Positions 1-8,263 of a stretch of DNA of 64,000 bases are shown here, piece by piece. A model generated the notes under the pieces. It saw only the letters and a list, made by a program, of their open reading frames with translations, searched no databases and was not told the origin of the DNA. Positions within the stretch are counted from its first letter, which is position 1. Each line of letters starts with the position of its first letter. This stretch comes from Thiorhodococcus minor (lineage in GTDB: Bacteria > Pseudomonadota > Gammaproteobacteria > Chromatiales > Chromatiaceae). Position numbers and translations under genes: made by a program. Location: the NCBI RefSeq assembly GCF_010820565.1, contig NZ_JAAIJQ010000014.1, positions 23,518 to 87,517 on the forward strand, in the 5' to 3' direction.

Positions 1-1
1 C

Positions 2-517
2 ATCCTCAAGCCGCTCGACGGCATGGGTGGGGCATCAGTCTTCTTGGCCCGTCCCGGGGACGCCAACCTCAGCGTCATCGTCGAGACATTGACACGACAT
101 GGCCAAGCCTACTGCATGGCTCAGCGCTTCATTCCAGAGATCCGCGATGGCGACAAGCGCATCCTCATGATCGACGGCGAGCCGATCCCTTATTGTCTCG
201 CGCGCATTCCCGCGACTGGCGAGATGCGCGGTAACCTGGCCGCGGGCGCCTCGTCCGAAGCTCGCGCGCTGACCGAGCGAGACCGCTGGATTGCTGGGCA
301 GGTCGGGCCGGAGCTGCGCGCGCGCGGCATCCTCTTCGCCGGGCTCGACGTCATCGGCGACTATCTCACCGAGATCAACGTCACCAGCCCGACCTGCATT
401 CGGGAGCTGGACGCGGCCCACGGCTTGGACATCGGTGGCGCACTGATGGACTGCATCCAGGGCGAGCTCGAGGCGCCGGGGCGAGGCTCGCCTCCAGGGC
501 GATCCACGGACGCCTAG
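2..517 (+). CDS. gshB: Glutathione synthetase, C-terminal part (5' end outside window)
   Basis: ATP-grasp ligase that joins gamma-glutamylcysteine and glycine in the cytoplasm. The frame is already open at the left edge, so the N-terminal half is missing. Visible are the ATP-grasp stretch beginning [13 protein letters not shown], the region [18 protein letters not shown], and the metal/ATP-binding end [19 protein letters not shown], all typical of bacterial GshB. The protein ends with a short Gly/Pro-rich tail. In Pseudomonas and relatives gshB precedes tonB-algH-ruvX; here an apbE gene lies between. Confidence 0.93.
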   Translation: MLKPLDGMGGASVFLARPGDANLSVIVETLTRHGQAYCMAQRFIPEIRDGDKRILMIDGEPIPYCLARIPATGEMRGNLAAGASSEARALTERDRWIAGQVGPELRARGILFAGLDVIGDYLTEINVTSPTCIRELDAAHGLDIGGALMDCIQGELEAPGRGSPPGRSTDA

Positions 518-522
518 CGGGC

Positions 523-560
523 TGATCTGCTAGCCTGCCCATGATCTGTTAGCCTGCCCA
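523..560. repeat. Tandem 19-bp direct repeat
   Basis: Two adjacent 19-bp copies (523-541 and 542-560) differing at one base, of the form tgatctgytagcctgccca, just downstream of gshB. No function is evident; they may be a replication-slippage duplication. Confidence 0.7.
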
Positions 561-720
561 ATGGCGAAGAGGCGGCGAGCGGCGCGGCCGATTCGCCGTG
601 AAACGGAAACGGCGGCGATCGCCCGCGCATCGCCGCCCATGCGCCGAGCACACCAGATCCAGATACGGCCGCGCGACATGCTCGCGCCCCGTAGCGTCAC
701 CAACACTGAGGAGCGACCCT

Positions 721-1824
721 ATGCTGTTCTCGTCGTGGCCCTCGAACGGCTCAATGCCTCGCGTCTGGCTTGGAGTCATGCTCTTGGCGGCATGCGCGAT
801 CGGCGGCTGCCAGGACAAAACGCCGGTGATCTTGGCACAGCTCGACGCCTTCGGCGGACAGGTCGACGTCAGTCTCGTTGGCGTCAGCGAGGAGCAGGCG
901 CAGCAGGCCTCGGCCATCATCGCGCAGGACTTCGCCTTCCTGGAGCGCGACTGGACGCCGGGCAGCTTCGGGCAGCTCGACCGCGTCAACCGTCTGCTGG
1001 CGACTGGAGAATCCTTCGTCGCGCCGCCCTCCTTGCGTCCCCTGCTGGAGCAGTGCAAGCACTACGAGCGGCTCAGCGCGGGTCTCTTCAACCCAGGTAT
1101 CGGCAAGCTCATGGCGCTGTGGGGATTTCACGGCGACCCGCCGGCAAAGCCTGTCCCACCTTCGGCGCAGGCCATTGCTGCGCGAGTCTCGGCCAAGCCG
1201 AGTCTCGCGCAGCTCGAGATCCAGGGACTGCAACTGAGATCGACGAATCCTCAGCTCATGCTGGATCTGGGGGCCATCGCACCGAGCTACGCGATCGATC
1301 TCGCCATGGAGCATCTCATGGATCTCGGTGTGCGTAACGCAATGATCCAGACCGGCGGCGAGCTGCGGGCGATCGGCGATCGCAGTGGACAACCCTGGCG
1401 CATCCCCATCCGCCGCCCGAGCGGCTCGGGCGTCTTCGCCATCCTCTCGATCCGCGGCGACGAAAGCATGGTGACGCGCGCCGCCTATGACCGCAATTTC
1501 ATCTTCGAGGGCAAGCTCTATCACGCCATCATCGACCCACGCACGGGCCGCCCCGCGGATCAGGTCCGCTCCGTGACCGTCGTGCGGGACTCTGTCTTTG
1601 CGGGGGCCGCCACCGCGACGGCGCTCTTCGTCGCCGGCCCGGAGCGCTGGGCGGCGATCGCGCAGCAGATGGACGCGCGCTATGTCGTCCTGGTGGATGC
1701 GGCAGGTCGCGTGCACATGACGCAGGCCATGGCGGACCGCATCGAGCTCGTCGACAGCGACGAGGAGATTCTCATCGCCAAGGACGCGGTCGCCCGCCTC
1801 GCCGCCACACGATCGGGGCTCTAG
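721..1824 (+). CDS. apbE: FAD:protein FMN transferase (ApbE family), lipoprotein
   Basis: Predicted Mg-dependent flavin transferase that attaches FMN to a Thr of a periplasm-facing flavoprotein. The ATG at 721 follows a GAG-rich ribosome site and gives 367 residues. The N-terminus is a lipoprotein signal with lipobox AIGGC, so it should be anchored in the periplasm. Family signatures are the early phrase LDAFGGQVDVSL, the central LDLGAIAPSYAIDLA (usual form DLGGIAKGYAVD), MIQTGGELRAIGD, and the C-terminal YHAIIDPRTGRPA with a following TALFVAG. The usual GG-KG of the central motif reads GA-PS, a deviation worth noting. No RnfG/NqrC-type target is nearby. It ends 2 bp before the tonB-like gene, so they are probably cotranscribed. 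Confidence 0.9.
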   Translation: MLFSSWPSNGSMPRVWLGVMLLAACAIGGCQDKTPVILAQLDAFGGQVDVSLVGVSEEQAQQASAIIAQDFAFLERDWTPGSFGQLDRVNRLLATGESFVAPPSLRPLLEQCKHYERLSAGLFNPGIGKLMALWGFHGDPPAKPVPPSAQAIAARVSAKPSLAQLEIQGLQLRSTNPQLMLDLGAIAPSYAIDLAMEHLMDLGVRNAMIQTGGELRAIGDRSGQPWRIPIRRPSGSGVFAILSIRGDESMVTRAAYDRNFIFEGKLYHAIIDPRTGRPADQVRSVTVVRDSVFAGAATATALFVAGPERWAAIAQQMDARYVVLVDAAGRVHMTQAMADRIELVDSDEEILIAKDAVARLAATRSGL

Positions 1825-1826
1825 CC

Positions 1827-2846
1827 ATGACGGGGTATGCGCATTCCCTGGAGCCACCCGCTCTGCTGAATCCGCCACCCAGGACGCGCATGCAGGGTCC
1901 CTTCGTATCGGCCTTGGCGGCGGCGGGACTGCTGCACCTCGCACTCATCCTCGCCATTTCCTTCGCCCCGCCCGAGCCCGAGCCAAGCCCTGAAAGCACC
2001 CTGGAAGTGGTGATCTTCAAAGAGTCGGGCGAGACGACGCTCCAGCCGAGGCCGGATTCCGCGCTTTCGCAGATCAGCAGGGTTGGAGAATCCGTGCTCG
2101 GCGACGCGGCGGAGACGCATTACGGGGACTCGACACAGGAAGCTGAGGCGGAAGCCCCTGCGGACGCTCCGGCCGACGCGGCACAGCCGACGCCGACACC
2201 CGCGGAGGATTCCTCACCCTTGGAAGCCTCCGCGCCGCTGCATAGCGTCGCCCTCAGCAACGCGGACGCGGAGCCACGGGTGACGACATCGCTCATCCCG
2301 GTCGAGAAAACCGCGCCCGTGCTGGCGGCACAGAGCGCGTCCGAGATGGCACCTGTCCCGGCGACGCAGGCGTTGGCGGACACGGAGACGCGTGTGGACG
2401 CGGCGCAGATCCTGGCCAGCCGCAGCCTGGAGATCGCGCGACTGACCGCAAGCCTGGAGGCCAAATCCGAAGCCTATGCCAAACGGGTGCGCCGCAAGTC
2501 CATCAGCGCCAGCACTCGCGAGCTCAGCTACGCGAGCTACCTGGGGGCATGGGCCCGCAAGGTCGAGCGCATCGGCAACATCAACTATCCCCAAGCGGCC
2601 AAGGAGCAGCGCGTCTATGGGAGCCTCATCCTGCACGTGGCCGTGCGCTCCGATGGCAGCGTGGAGCAGATTCGGGTCGTGAAATCCTCGGGCTATGACC
2701 TGCTCGACGAGGCGGCGATTCAGATCGTCGAGCTGGCTGCCCCCTTCTCGCCCTTCCCGCCCGATATCGCCGCGGAGACCGACGTGCTAGACATCATTCG
2801 CACCTGGCAGTTCATGCGCGGCAACGTGCTTGGCTGGGAGCGCTGA
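1827..2846 (+). CDS. TonB-family energy transducer
   Basis: 339 residues. One N-terminal membrane anchor (about residues 27-47) is followed by a Pro/Ala/Glu-rich periplasmic spacer and a C-terminal TonB domain with YPQAAKEQRVYGSLILHVAV, the DGSVEQIRVVKSSGYDLLDEAA region and a C-terminal PFPPDI...RTWQF end. Such proteins pass proton-motive force to outer-membrane receptors. Its place before algH-ruvX-pyrRBC' matches Pseudomonas aeruginosa tonB3, which is linked to twitching motility; pilT and pilU lie only 4 kb away. No ExbB/ExbD genes are adjacent. The link to pili is inferred from position only. Confidence 0.88.
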   Translation: MTGYAHSLEPPALLNPPPRTRMQGPFVSALAAAGLLHLALILAISFAPPEPEPSPESTLEVVIFKESGETTLQPRPDSALSQISRVGESVLGDAAETHYGDSTQEAEAEAPADAPADAAQPTPTPAEDSSPLEASAPLHSVALSNADAEPRVTTSLIPVEKTAPVLAAQSASEMAPVPATQALADTETRVDAAQILASRSLEIARLTASLEAKSEAYAKRVRRKSISASTRELSYASYLGAWARKVERIGNINYPQAAKEQRVYGSLILHVAVRSDGSVEQIRVVKSSGYDLLDEAAIQIVELAAPFSPFPPDIAAETDVLDIIRTWQFMRGNVLGWER

Positions 2847-2851
2847 GATCA

Positions 2852-2895
2852 GGCAGGTCAGCCAACCGCCAGGCTTGGTGGCGGCACGACCTGCC
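2852..2895. repeat. Nested inverted repeat between tonB-like gene and algH
   Basis: Outer arms GGCAGGTC (2852-2859) and GACCTGCC (2888-2895) enclose inner arms CCGCCA (2866-2871) and TGGCGG (2879-2884). It can fold as a long hairpin just after the tonB-like stop codon. There is no T-run, so it is not a standard intrinsic terminator; it could stabilise the 3' end of the mRNA. Confidence 0.5.
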
Positions 2896-2978
2896 AGCGG
2901 GAATCCAGCCACCGCACACGGCGCAAAGTCGCGCGCCCGCGCTTGCCAGGCTGCAGGCCGATCCGGATACTAAGCAGC

Positions 2979-3542
2979 ATGCCCTTCAGCACCTCCTTGA
3001 CCAACCATTTCCTGATCGCGATGCCGGGTCTGCAGGACCCTAATTTCTCGCGAACGGTGACCTATATCTGTGAGCACACGGATCAGGGGGCCATGGGCAT
3101 CGTGATCAACCGGCCGCTGGACGTGACGCTCGGCGAGCTCTTCGAGCAGCTCGATATCGCCAGCGCTCAGCCGGGCGTCAAGGAGACCCCGGTTTACCAA
3201 GGCGGGCCCGTGCAGACGGACCGCGGCTTCGTGCTGCACTCGGCCGGCCCCGCCTTCGACTCGACCTTGAGCATCACGCCGGACATCAGCGTGACCACGT
3301 CCCGCGACGTCCTCGAGGCGATCGCCAAGGGAGAGGGACCGGCCGAGACCCTGATCGCCCTCGGCTATGCGGGCTGGGGCAGCGGCCAGCTGGAGCAGGA
3401 GATGAGCGCAAACGCCTGGCTGAACGGGCCGGCGAGCGCTGAGATCATCTTTGAGATGGAGCCGAGCGCACGCTGGATGGCGGCGGCGCGGCTCCTCGGG
3501 GTCGACCTCAATCTCCTCAGCGGCGAAGCGGGCCACGCCTAA
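2979..3542 (+). CDS. algH: AlgH/YqgE family protein (UPF0301)
   Basis: 187 residues from the ATG at 2979; an in-frame ATG 36 bp upstream would add a tail not usual for the family. The hallmark start LTNHFLIAMPGLQDPNFSRT is present, then GAMGIVINRPLDVTLGELFEQL, VYQGGPVQTDRGFVLH and the GYAGWGSGQLEQEM motif. The molecular role is not firmly known; it was first described as an alginate regulator in Pseudomonas. It sits directly upstream of ruvX, as in most gammaproteobacteria, and is probably in one operon with it. Confidence 0.93.
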   Translation: MPFSTSLTNHFLIAMPGLQDPNFSRTVTYICEHTDQGAMGIVINRPLDVTLGELFEQLDIASAQPGVKETPVYQGGPVQTDRGFVLHSAGPAFDSTLSITPDISVTTSRDVLEAIAKGEGPAETLIALGYAGWGSGQLEQEMSANAWLNGPASAEIIFEMEPSARWMAAARLLGVDLNLLSGEAGHA

Positions 3543-3572
3543 GGCGTCCAAAAGAGAGCCGAGATTTCCAGC

Positions 3573-3989
3573 ATGTCCACCCTGTTGGGCTTCGACTTCG
3601 GCCCGCGCAAGATCGGTGTCGCCGTCGGTCAGACGATCACGGGCTCTGCCACTCCCTTGACGACGTTGCGCAGCCGTAACGAGCGCCCGGATTGGGAGCG
3701 GATTCAGGCTCTGATCCAAGACTGGAAGCCGAGCGCGCTCGTCTTGGGCCTGCCCTACAACATGGACGGCACTGAGGTTGATTGGTCGCCCCGGGTTCAC
3801 CGCTTCGGGCGTCAGCTGCAGGGACGTTTCGGATTGCCCGTCCACCTGGTGGACGAGCGCCTGACCTCGCGCGAGGCCCACCGCCGGCTGAGCGAGCGCC
3901 CGGGGCAGAAACAACCGCCAACTCGGGAGGCCGTGGATGCTGCCGCGGCAGCCCTCATCTTGGAAACCTGGCTTTGTGAGCAAGACTGA
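3573..3989 (+). CDS. ruvX: RuvX/YqgF, Holliday junction resolvase-like nuclease
   Basis: 138 residues, RNase H-like fold. It starts with [16 protein letters not shown], the family's metal-binding first strand, and has [23 protein letters not shown] and a final [15 protein letters not shown] with the conserved Asp. The family acts in 16S rRNA 5'-end maturation and possibly junction resolution. The start follows algH by 30 bp; the 3' end overlaps the proposed GTG start of pyrR by 14 bp, which suggests translational coupling. Confidence 0.93.
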   Translation: MSTLLGFDFGPRKIGVAVGQTITGSATPLTTLRSRNERPDWERIQALIQDWKPSALVLGLPYNMDGTEVDWSPRVHRFGRQLQGRFGLPVHLVDERLTSREAHRRLSERPGQKQPPTREAVDAAAAALILETWLCEQD

Positions 3990-4584
3990 GACTTGGAAGG
4001 GCCCGGACGAGATCGCCGCGGCCGTTGCGCGCATGGCGAGCGACCTGCGTGCGCTGATCGAGGCGCGCGGCCTGCGTGACCTGCTGATGATCGGCATTCA
4101 CACCGGCGGCGTCTGGATCGCGGACCGCCTCCACGACCAGCTCGGCCTCAGCGAGCCGCTCGGCCACCTCGACATCTCCTTCTACCGGGACGACTTCACC
4201 CGGATCGGCATGCACCCCCAGGTGCGGCCGTCCTACCTGCCCGTGGGAATCGACGACCGTCATCTCATCCTCGTCGACGACGTGCTGCAGAGTGGACGCA
4301 CCATTCGGGCGGCGCTCAATGTCCTCTTCGACTATGGCCGCCCGGCATCTGTCGTTCTCGCGACCCTCGCCGAGCGCACCGGGCGGGAGCTGCCCATCGC
4401 TCCGGACGTCGTCGGCTTTCACGCCCAGCTGGAGGCGAACGAGCAGATCAAGCTCAGCGGACCCGAGCCCCTGGTCATGCTGCGCGGCCGCATCCCCAAA
4501 GGATCCGCTGCGGCTGCGTCGCGTCAGGGCATCGACGATGGATCGAGCGGCCGAGACTCCACTCCCAGACAAGAACGGCCATGA
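3976..4584 (+). CDS. pyrR: PyrR: uracil phosphoribosyltransferase / pyr regulator
   Basis: Phosphoribosyltransferase-fold protein. The PRPP-binding motif is [13 protein letters not shown], and [20 protein letters not shown] and [10 protein letters not shown] are typical of PyrR. I chose GTG 3976 because SKTETW.. fits family N-termini; an ATG at 3937 lies deep inside ruvX. The chain of about 202 residues is longer than the usual 165-180, owing to an extra C-terminal tail of about 30 residues rich in Ser, Arg and Gly after the last family segment. It overlaps pyrB by 4 bp (ATGA). In gammaproteobacteria PyrR need not act through mRNA attenuation; I see no obvious attenuator upstream. Confidence 0.9.
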   Translation: MSKTETWKGPDEIAAAVARMASDLRALIEARGLRDLLMIGIHTGGVWIADRLHDQLGLSEPLGHLDISFYRDDFTRIGMHPQVRPSYLPVGIDDRHLILVDDVLQSGRTIRAALNVLFDYGRPASVVLATLAERTGRELPIAPDVVGFHAQLEANEQIKLSGPEPLVMLRGRIPKGSAAAASRQGIDDGSSGRDSTPRQERP

Positions 4585-5585
4585 TCCCAAAAAGCCAAGA
4601 GAGCTCGCAGCTAGATGCGCAAGGCAATCTGAAGCATTTCCTCACCATCGAGGGGCTGAGCCGCGAGCTCCTCGTCGAGATCCTCGACAAGGCCGAGGGC
4701 TTCGTCGGCGTCGCCCGGCAGGCGGTCAAAAAGGTGCCGCTGTGCCGCGGCAAGGTCATCGCCAATCTCTTCTTCGAGACCAGCACCAGAACGCGGACCA
4801 CATTCGAGCTCGCCGCGAAGCGGCTGTCGGCGGACGTGCTCAACCTGAACATCTCCACCTCGGCGACGGCCAAGGGAGAGACGCTGCTCGACACCCTGCG
4901 CAACCTCGAGGCGATGCACGTGGACATGTTCGTCGTGCGGCACGCCTCGAGCGGCACGGCCCATTTCATGGCCAGGCATGCCAACCCCCATGTCAGCATC
5001 GTCAACGCGGGCGACGGGCGGCATTCCCACCCGACTCAGGCCATGCTGGACATGTTCACCATCCGCCGTCACAAAGGCGATTTCTCCAGCCTCAGCGTCG
5101 CCATCGTGGGCGACATCATGCACTCCCGCGTCGCCCGCTCGCAGATGCTCGCGCTCAAGACGCTCGGCGTGCCAGACGTGCGCATCATCGCACCGCGGAC
5201 CCTCATGCCGGCGCGGATCGAGGAGGCCTTCGGTGTCAGGGTCTATCACGACCTCACCGAGGGCATCCGCGATGCGGACGTCGTCATTATGCTGCGCATT
5301 CAGCGCGAGCGCATGAACAGCGCCCTGCTCCCCAGCGAGCATGAGTATTTCCATTTGTACGGACTCACCGAGGCGCGGCTCACGGCCGCGAGGCCGGATG
5401 TCACCGTGATGCATCCTGGCCCCATCAATCGCGGGATCGAGATGGATTCCCAGGTCGCCGACGGAGAACGCTCCGTCATCCTCGAGCAGGTCAGTAACGG
5501 GATCGCCGTGCGCATGGCCGTGATGTCGATGTGTATCGGGACCCAGAACCTGCGGGCGCAGAGCATTGGAGAGAGTCATGCCTGA
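4581..5585 (+). CDS. pyrB: Aspartate carbamoyltransferase catalytic subunit
   Basis: First committed step of pyrimidine synthesis: carbamoyl phosphate plus aspartate gives carbamoyl aspartate. 334 residues. The carbamoyl-phosphate loop [13 protein letters not shown] is intact, as are [16 protein letters not shown], the [11 protein letters not shown] loop and [14 protein letters not shown]. The N-terminal extension before [13 protein letters not shown] is of the Pseudomonas type, in which PyrB assembles with a DHOase-like PyrC' rather than with PyrI. It is coupled to pyrR upstream by a 4-bp overlap, with pyrC' 108 bp downstream. Confidence 0.96.
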   Translation: MIPKSQESSQLDAQGNLKHFLTIEGLSRELLVEILDKAEGFVGVARQAVKKVPLCRGKVIANLFFETSTRTRTTFELAAKRLSADVLNLNISTSATAKGETLLDTLRNLEAMHVDMFVVRHASSGTAHFMARHANPHVSIVNAGDGRHSHPTQAMLDMFTIRRHKGDFSSLSVAIVGDIMHSRVARSQMLALKTLGVPDVRIIAPRTLMPARIEEAFGVRVYHDLTEGIRDADVVIMLRIQRERMNSALLPSEHEYFHLYGLTEARLTAARPDVTVMHPGPINRGIEMDSQVADGERSVILEQVSNGIAVRMAVMSMCIGTQNLRAQSIGESHA

Positions 5586-5693
5586 AATGCCGCCGAGCGG
5601 GCGCCACAGGCACCTCCGGCCTGCCGATCCAGCGCACATTGGCCGCGGCGCAGCTCCCTGCTCGGGTGCCGAGACCGCACCGAGGAGGCAGCC

Positions 5694-6974
5694 TTGAGCC
5701 CGCGCATCAGCATCCTCAACGGCCGTTTGATCGATCCGGCGAACGGACGGGACGCCGTCACGGACCTCCACATCGCCGGGGGTCAGGTGCTGGCCCTGGG
5801 GCCGCGCCCGGAGGGGTTCACGCCGGAGCGCACCCTGGATGCCAGCGCCTTGGTGGTCTGCCCGGGCTTCGTCGACCTGAGCGTGCGCTGTCGCGAGCCT
5901 GGCGACGAGCAGAAGGCGACCATCGCCAGCGAAACGCGCGCCGCGGCCGCCTCCGGCGTCACCACCCTCTGCTGCCCGCCGGATACTCAGCCCGTCGTCG
6001 ACACGCCCGCGGTGGCCCAGCTGATTCGGCAGATCGGCGAGCGCCATGGTCTCGCACGCACACTGCCGATCGGCGCGATCACACAGGGTCTAAAGGGACG
6101 CTCGATCACCGAGATGGCCGCCTTGAAGGAGGCCGGCTGTCCGGCGCTCGGCCAGGCGGATCGTCCCATCCGCGATACTCAGGTCCATCGGCGCGCGCTC
6201 GAATATGCCGCGACCTTCGACCTACCCGTCTTTCTCCCGGCGCTGGACGCGGAGCTCGCCGAAGGCGGCTGCGCGCACGAGGGGGTCGTCAGCACCCGCC
6301 TGGGCCTGCCCGGTATCCCAGAGGCGGCCGAGACGGTCGCCGTCGCGCGCAGCCTCGCGCTCGCCGAGCAGACCGGCGCCCGCATCCATTTTCGCGGGCT
6401 CTCGACGGCACGCGGCGTCGCCATGCTGAGCGAAGCGCAGCGCCGCGGCGTGCGCGCCAGCGGCGACGTCAGCATGCACCAGCTCTTCCTGACCGACGAC
6501 GACCTCGAGTGCTTCAACGCGCACTGCCACCTGATCCCGCCGCTGCGCACGCGTGCCGACAGGGAGGCCCTGCGCAGGGCGGTCGCCGCAGGCAGCCTAG
6601 GCGCCGTCTGCTCGGACCATCAGCCGCATGATCCGGATGCCAAGCTCGCACCCTTTCCGGAGACCGCGCCTGGCATTTCGGCGCTCGAAACCCTGCTTCC
6701 GCTCGCCCTTCGGCTCGTGGAGGAAGGTGTGATGGATCTGAAAGGGGTGATCGAGCGGCTCACGCGAGGACCCGCAGAGGTTCTCGGTCTGCAGACGGGG
6801 CGACTCACGCCCCATCGGCCCGCGGACGTCTGCGTCTTCGATCCGACCGCGGAATGGACGCTCAGCGAGCAAAGCCTGCTCAGCCATGGGCGCAACACGC
6901 CCTTCCTAGGCACCCGCATGAGGGGGCAGGTGCGCTGGACGCTGCTCGGCGGAGCTGTGGTCTTCGAGCGATAG
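5694..6974 (+). CDS. pyrX: Dihydroorotase-like protein PyrC' (probably non-catalytic)
   Basis: 426 residues from a TTG start at 5694, preceded by GAGGAGGC; no ATG is suitably placed. The amidohydrolase fold is clear, but the metal-binding HxH of dihydroorotase (usual form DxHVHLREPG) reads DLSVRCREPG at residues 61-70, so both histidines are gone. The later His of the usual HxST motif is also lost (IHFRGLSTARG), while SDHQPHDP is kept. In Pseudomonas the equivalent pyrC' product is inactive as DHOase and needed for assembly of active aspartate carbamoyltransferase; I infer the same role. A true PyrC must then be encoded elsewhere. Confidence 0.88.
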   Translation: MSPRISILNGRLIDPANGRDAVTDLHIAGGQVLALGPRPEGFTPERTLDASALVVCPGFVDLSVRCREPGDEQKATIASETRAAAASGVTTLCCPPDTQPVVDTPAVAQLIRQIGERHGLARTLPIGAITQGLKGRSITEMAALKEAGCPALGQADRPIRDTQVHRRALEYAATFDLPVFLPALDAELAEGGCAHEGVVSTRLGLPGIPEAAETVAVARSLALAEQTGARIHFRGLSTARGVAMLSEAQRRGVRASGDVSMHQLFLTDDDLECFNAHCHLIPPLRTRADREALRRAVAAGSLGAVCSDHQPHDPDAKLAPFPETAPGISALETLLPLALRLVEEGVMDLKGVIERLTRGPAEVLGLQTGRLTPHRPADVCVFDPTAEWTLSEQSLLSHGRNTPFLGTRMRGQVRWTLLGGAVVFER

Positions 6975-6976
6975 GC

Positions 6977-7018
6977 AGCTACCAGCTACCAGCTAACGGC
7001 TAACGGCTAACGGCTAAC
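6977..7018. repeat. Tandem 7-bp repeat (six units)
   Basis: Six consecutive 7-mers: agctacc twice, agctaac once, ggctaac three times, starting 2 bp after the pyrC' stop codon, in the convergent gap with pilU. This looks like a variable-number repeat prone to slippage. No coding role. Confidence 0.8.
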
Positions 7019-7070
7019 AGTGAGAGCCTGGCCGCGAAGGGCGGCCAAAGCGGGGATTTGCCGCGTGCCC

Positions 7071-8228
7071 TCACCAACGCTGGGCGTCGTCCTCTGCCTC
7101 TTCCACCAAGGTGATGCCGTCGATCGAGCGGTCGGTCGCGGCGCGCTGTGCCGTGCCGCCCTGCAGCTTGATCATGAGGCGCACCTCGTTGGCCGAATCC
7201 GCGTAGCGCAGCGCGTCTTCGTAGGTGATCTCGCCCTCTTGGAAGAGGTTGAAGAGCGCTTGGTCGAAGGTGATCATGCCCTGCTCGCCGGAGCGCTTCA
7301 TCAGATCCTTGAGCTTGTGCACCTCGCCCTGGCGGATGAGGTCCGACGCCAAAGGCGTATTGAGCAGCACCTCGATGACCGCGCGGCGGCCCTGACCGCC
7401 CTTACGGGGCGCCAGCTGCTGGGCGACGATGCCCCTGAGGTTCAGGGAGAGATCCATCAGCATCTGATGCCGGGACTCCTCCGGGAAAAAGTTGATGATG
7501 CGGTCCATCGCCTGGTTGGCGTTGTTCGCATGCAGGGTCGCGAGCACCAAGTGGCCAGTCTCGGCGAAGGTGATGGCGTACTCCATGGTCTGGCGGGTCC
7601 GGATCTCACCGATGAGGATGACATCCGGCGCTTGGCGCAGCGTGTTGCGTAGGGCGACCTCGAAGGACTCGGTATCCACGCCCACCTCGCGCTGCGTGAT
7701 GATGCAGCCGTCGTGCTCGTGCACGTATTCGATGGGGTCCTCGATGGTGATGATGTGGCCCGAGCTGTTGCGGTTGCGGTAGCCGACGAGCGCGGCGAGC
7801 GAGGTGGACTTACCCGTGCCGGTGGCACCGACGAAGATCACCAGGCCCCGCTTGGTCATGGCCAGATCCCGCAGGACGGAGGGTAGCTTGAGCTCCTCGA
7901 TGGTCGGGATCTTGGTCTCGATGCGGCGCAGCACCATGCCGCAGGCTTCGCGCTGGACGAAGGCGCTGACGCGAAAACGCCCCAGCGGGGCCCGGTCAAG
8001 CGCGAACTGGCACTCCTTGGTATCCTCGAACTCGTTGCGCTGACGCTCATCCATGATCTCGTAGATCATCTCATGCGCCTGCTCCGCCGAGAGCGGCTGT
8101 TTGGCCGCCGGATAGATGGTGCCGTCGATCTTGATGCTGGGCGGCCAGCCGGAGGTGATGAAGAGGTCGGAGCCCTTCTTTTCGACCATGGCCCCAAGGA
8201 GCTGCTCCAGTGCGCGTTTCATGTCCAT
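7071..8228 (-). CDS. pilU: Type IV pilus retraction ATPase PilU
   Basis: 385 residues. Secretion-superfamily ATPase that assists PilT in pilus retraction. Visible: Walker A GATGTGKSTSLAALV, the Asp box IIGEIR-type ILIGEIRTRQTMEYA, HLVLATLHANNA, and the N-terminal KKGSDLFITSGWPPSIKIDG. The C-terminal tail (about 30 residues ending DDAQRW) is typical of PilU and absent from PilT. It follows pilT by 35 bp on the same strand, so the two form an operon. Confidence 0.95.
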   Translation of the reverse strand: MDMKRALEQLLGAMVEKKGSDLFITSGWPPSIKIDGTIYPAAKQPLSAEQAHEMIYEIMDERQRNEFEDTKECQFALDRAPLGRFRVSAFVQREACGMVLRRIETKIPTIEELKLPSVLRDLAMTKRGLVIFVGATGTGKSTSLAALVGYRNRNSSGHIITIEDPIEYVHEHDGCIITQREVGVDTESFEVALRNTLRQAPDVILIGEIRTRQTMEYAITFAETGHLVLATLHANNANQAMDRIINFFPEESRHQMLMDLSLNLRGIVAQQLAPRKGGQGRRAVIEVLLNTPLASDLIRQGEVHKLKDLMKRSGEQGMITFDQALFNLFQEGEITYEDALRYADSANEVRLMIKLQGGTAQRAATDRSIDGITLVEEAEDDAQRW

Positions 8229-8263
8229 AGAGAACCTCGGCCTGACGTGGCTGAATTCGATGA

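Noticed and set aside
561..1337. A 258-codon frame overlapping apbE that starts with an ATG after the 19-bp repeat
   Set aside because: Contained in the apbE region in another phase with Arg-rich random-like translation; apbE has the motifs.
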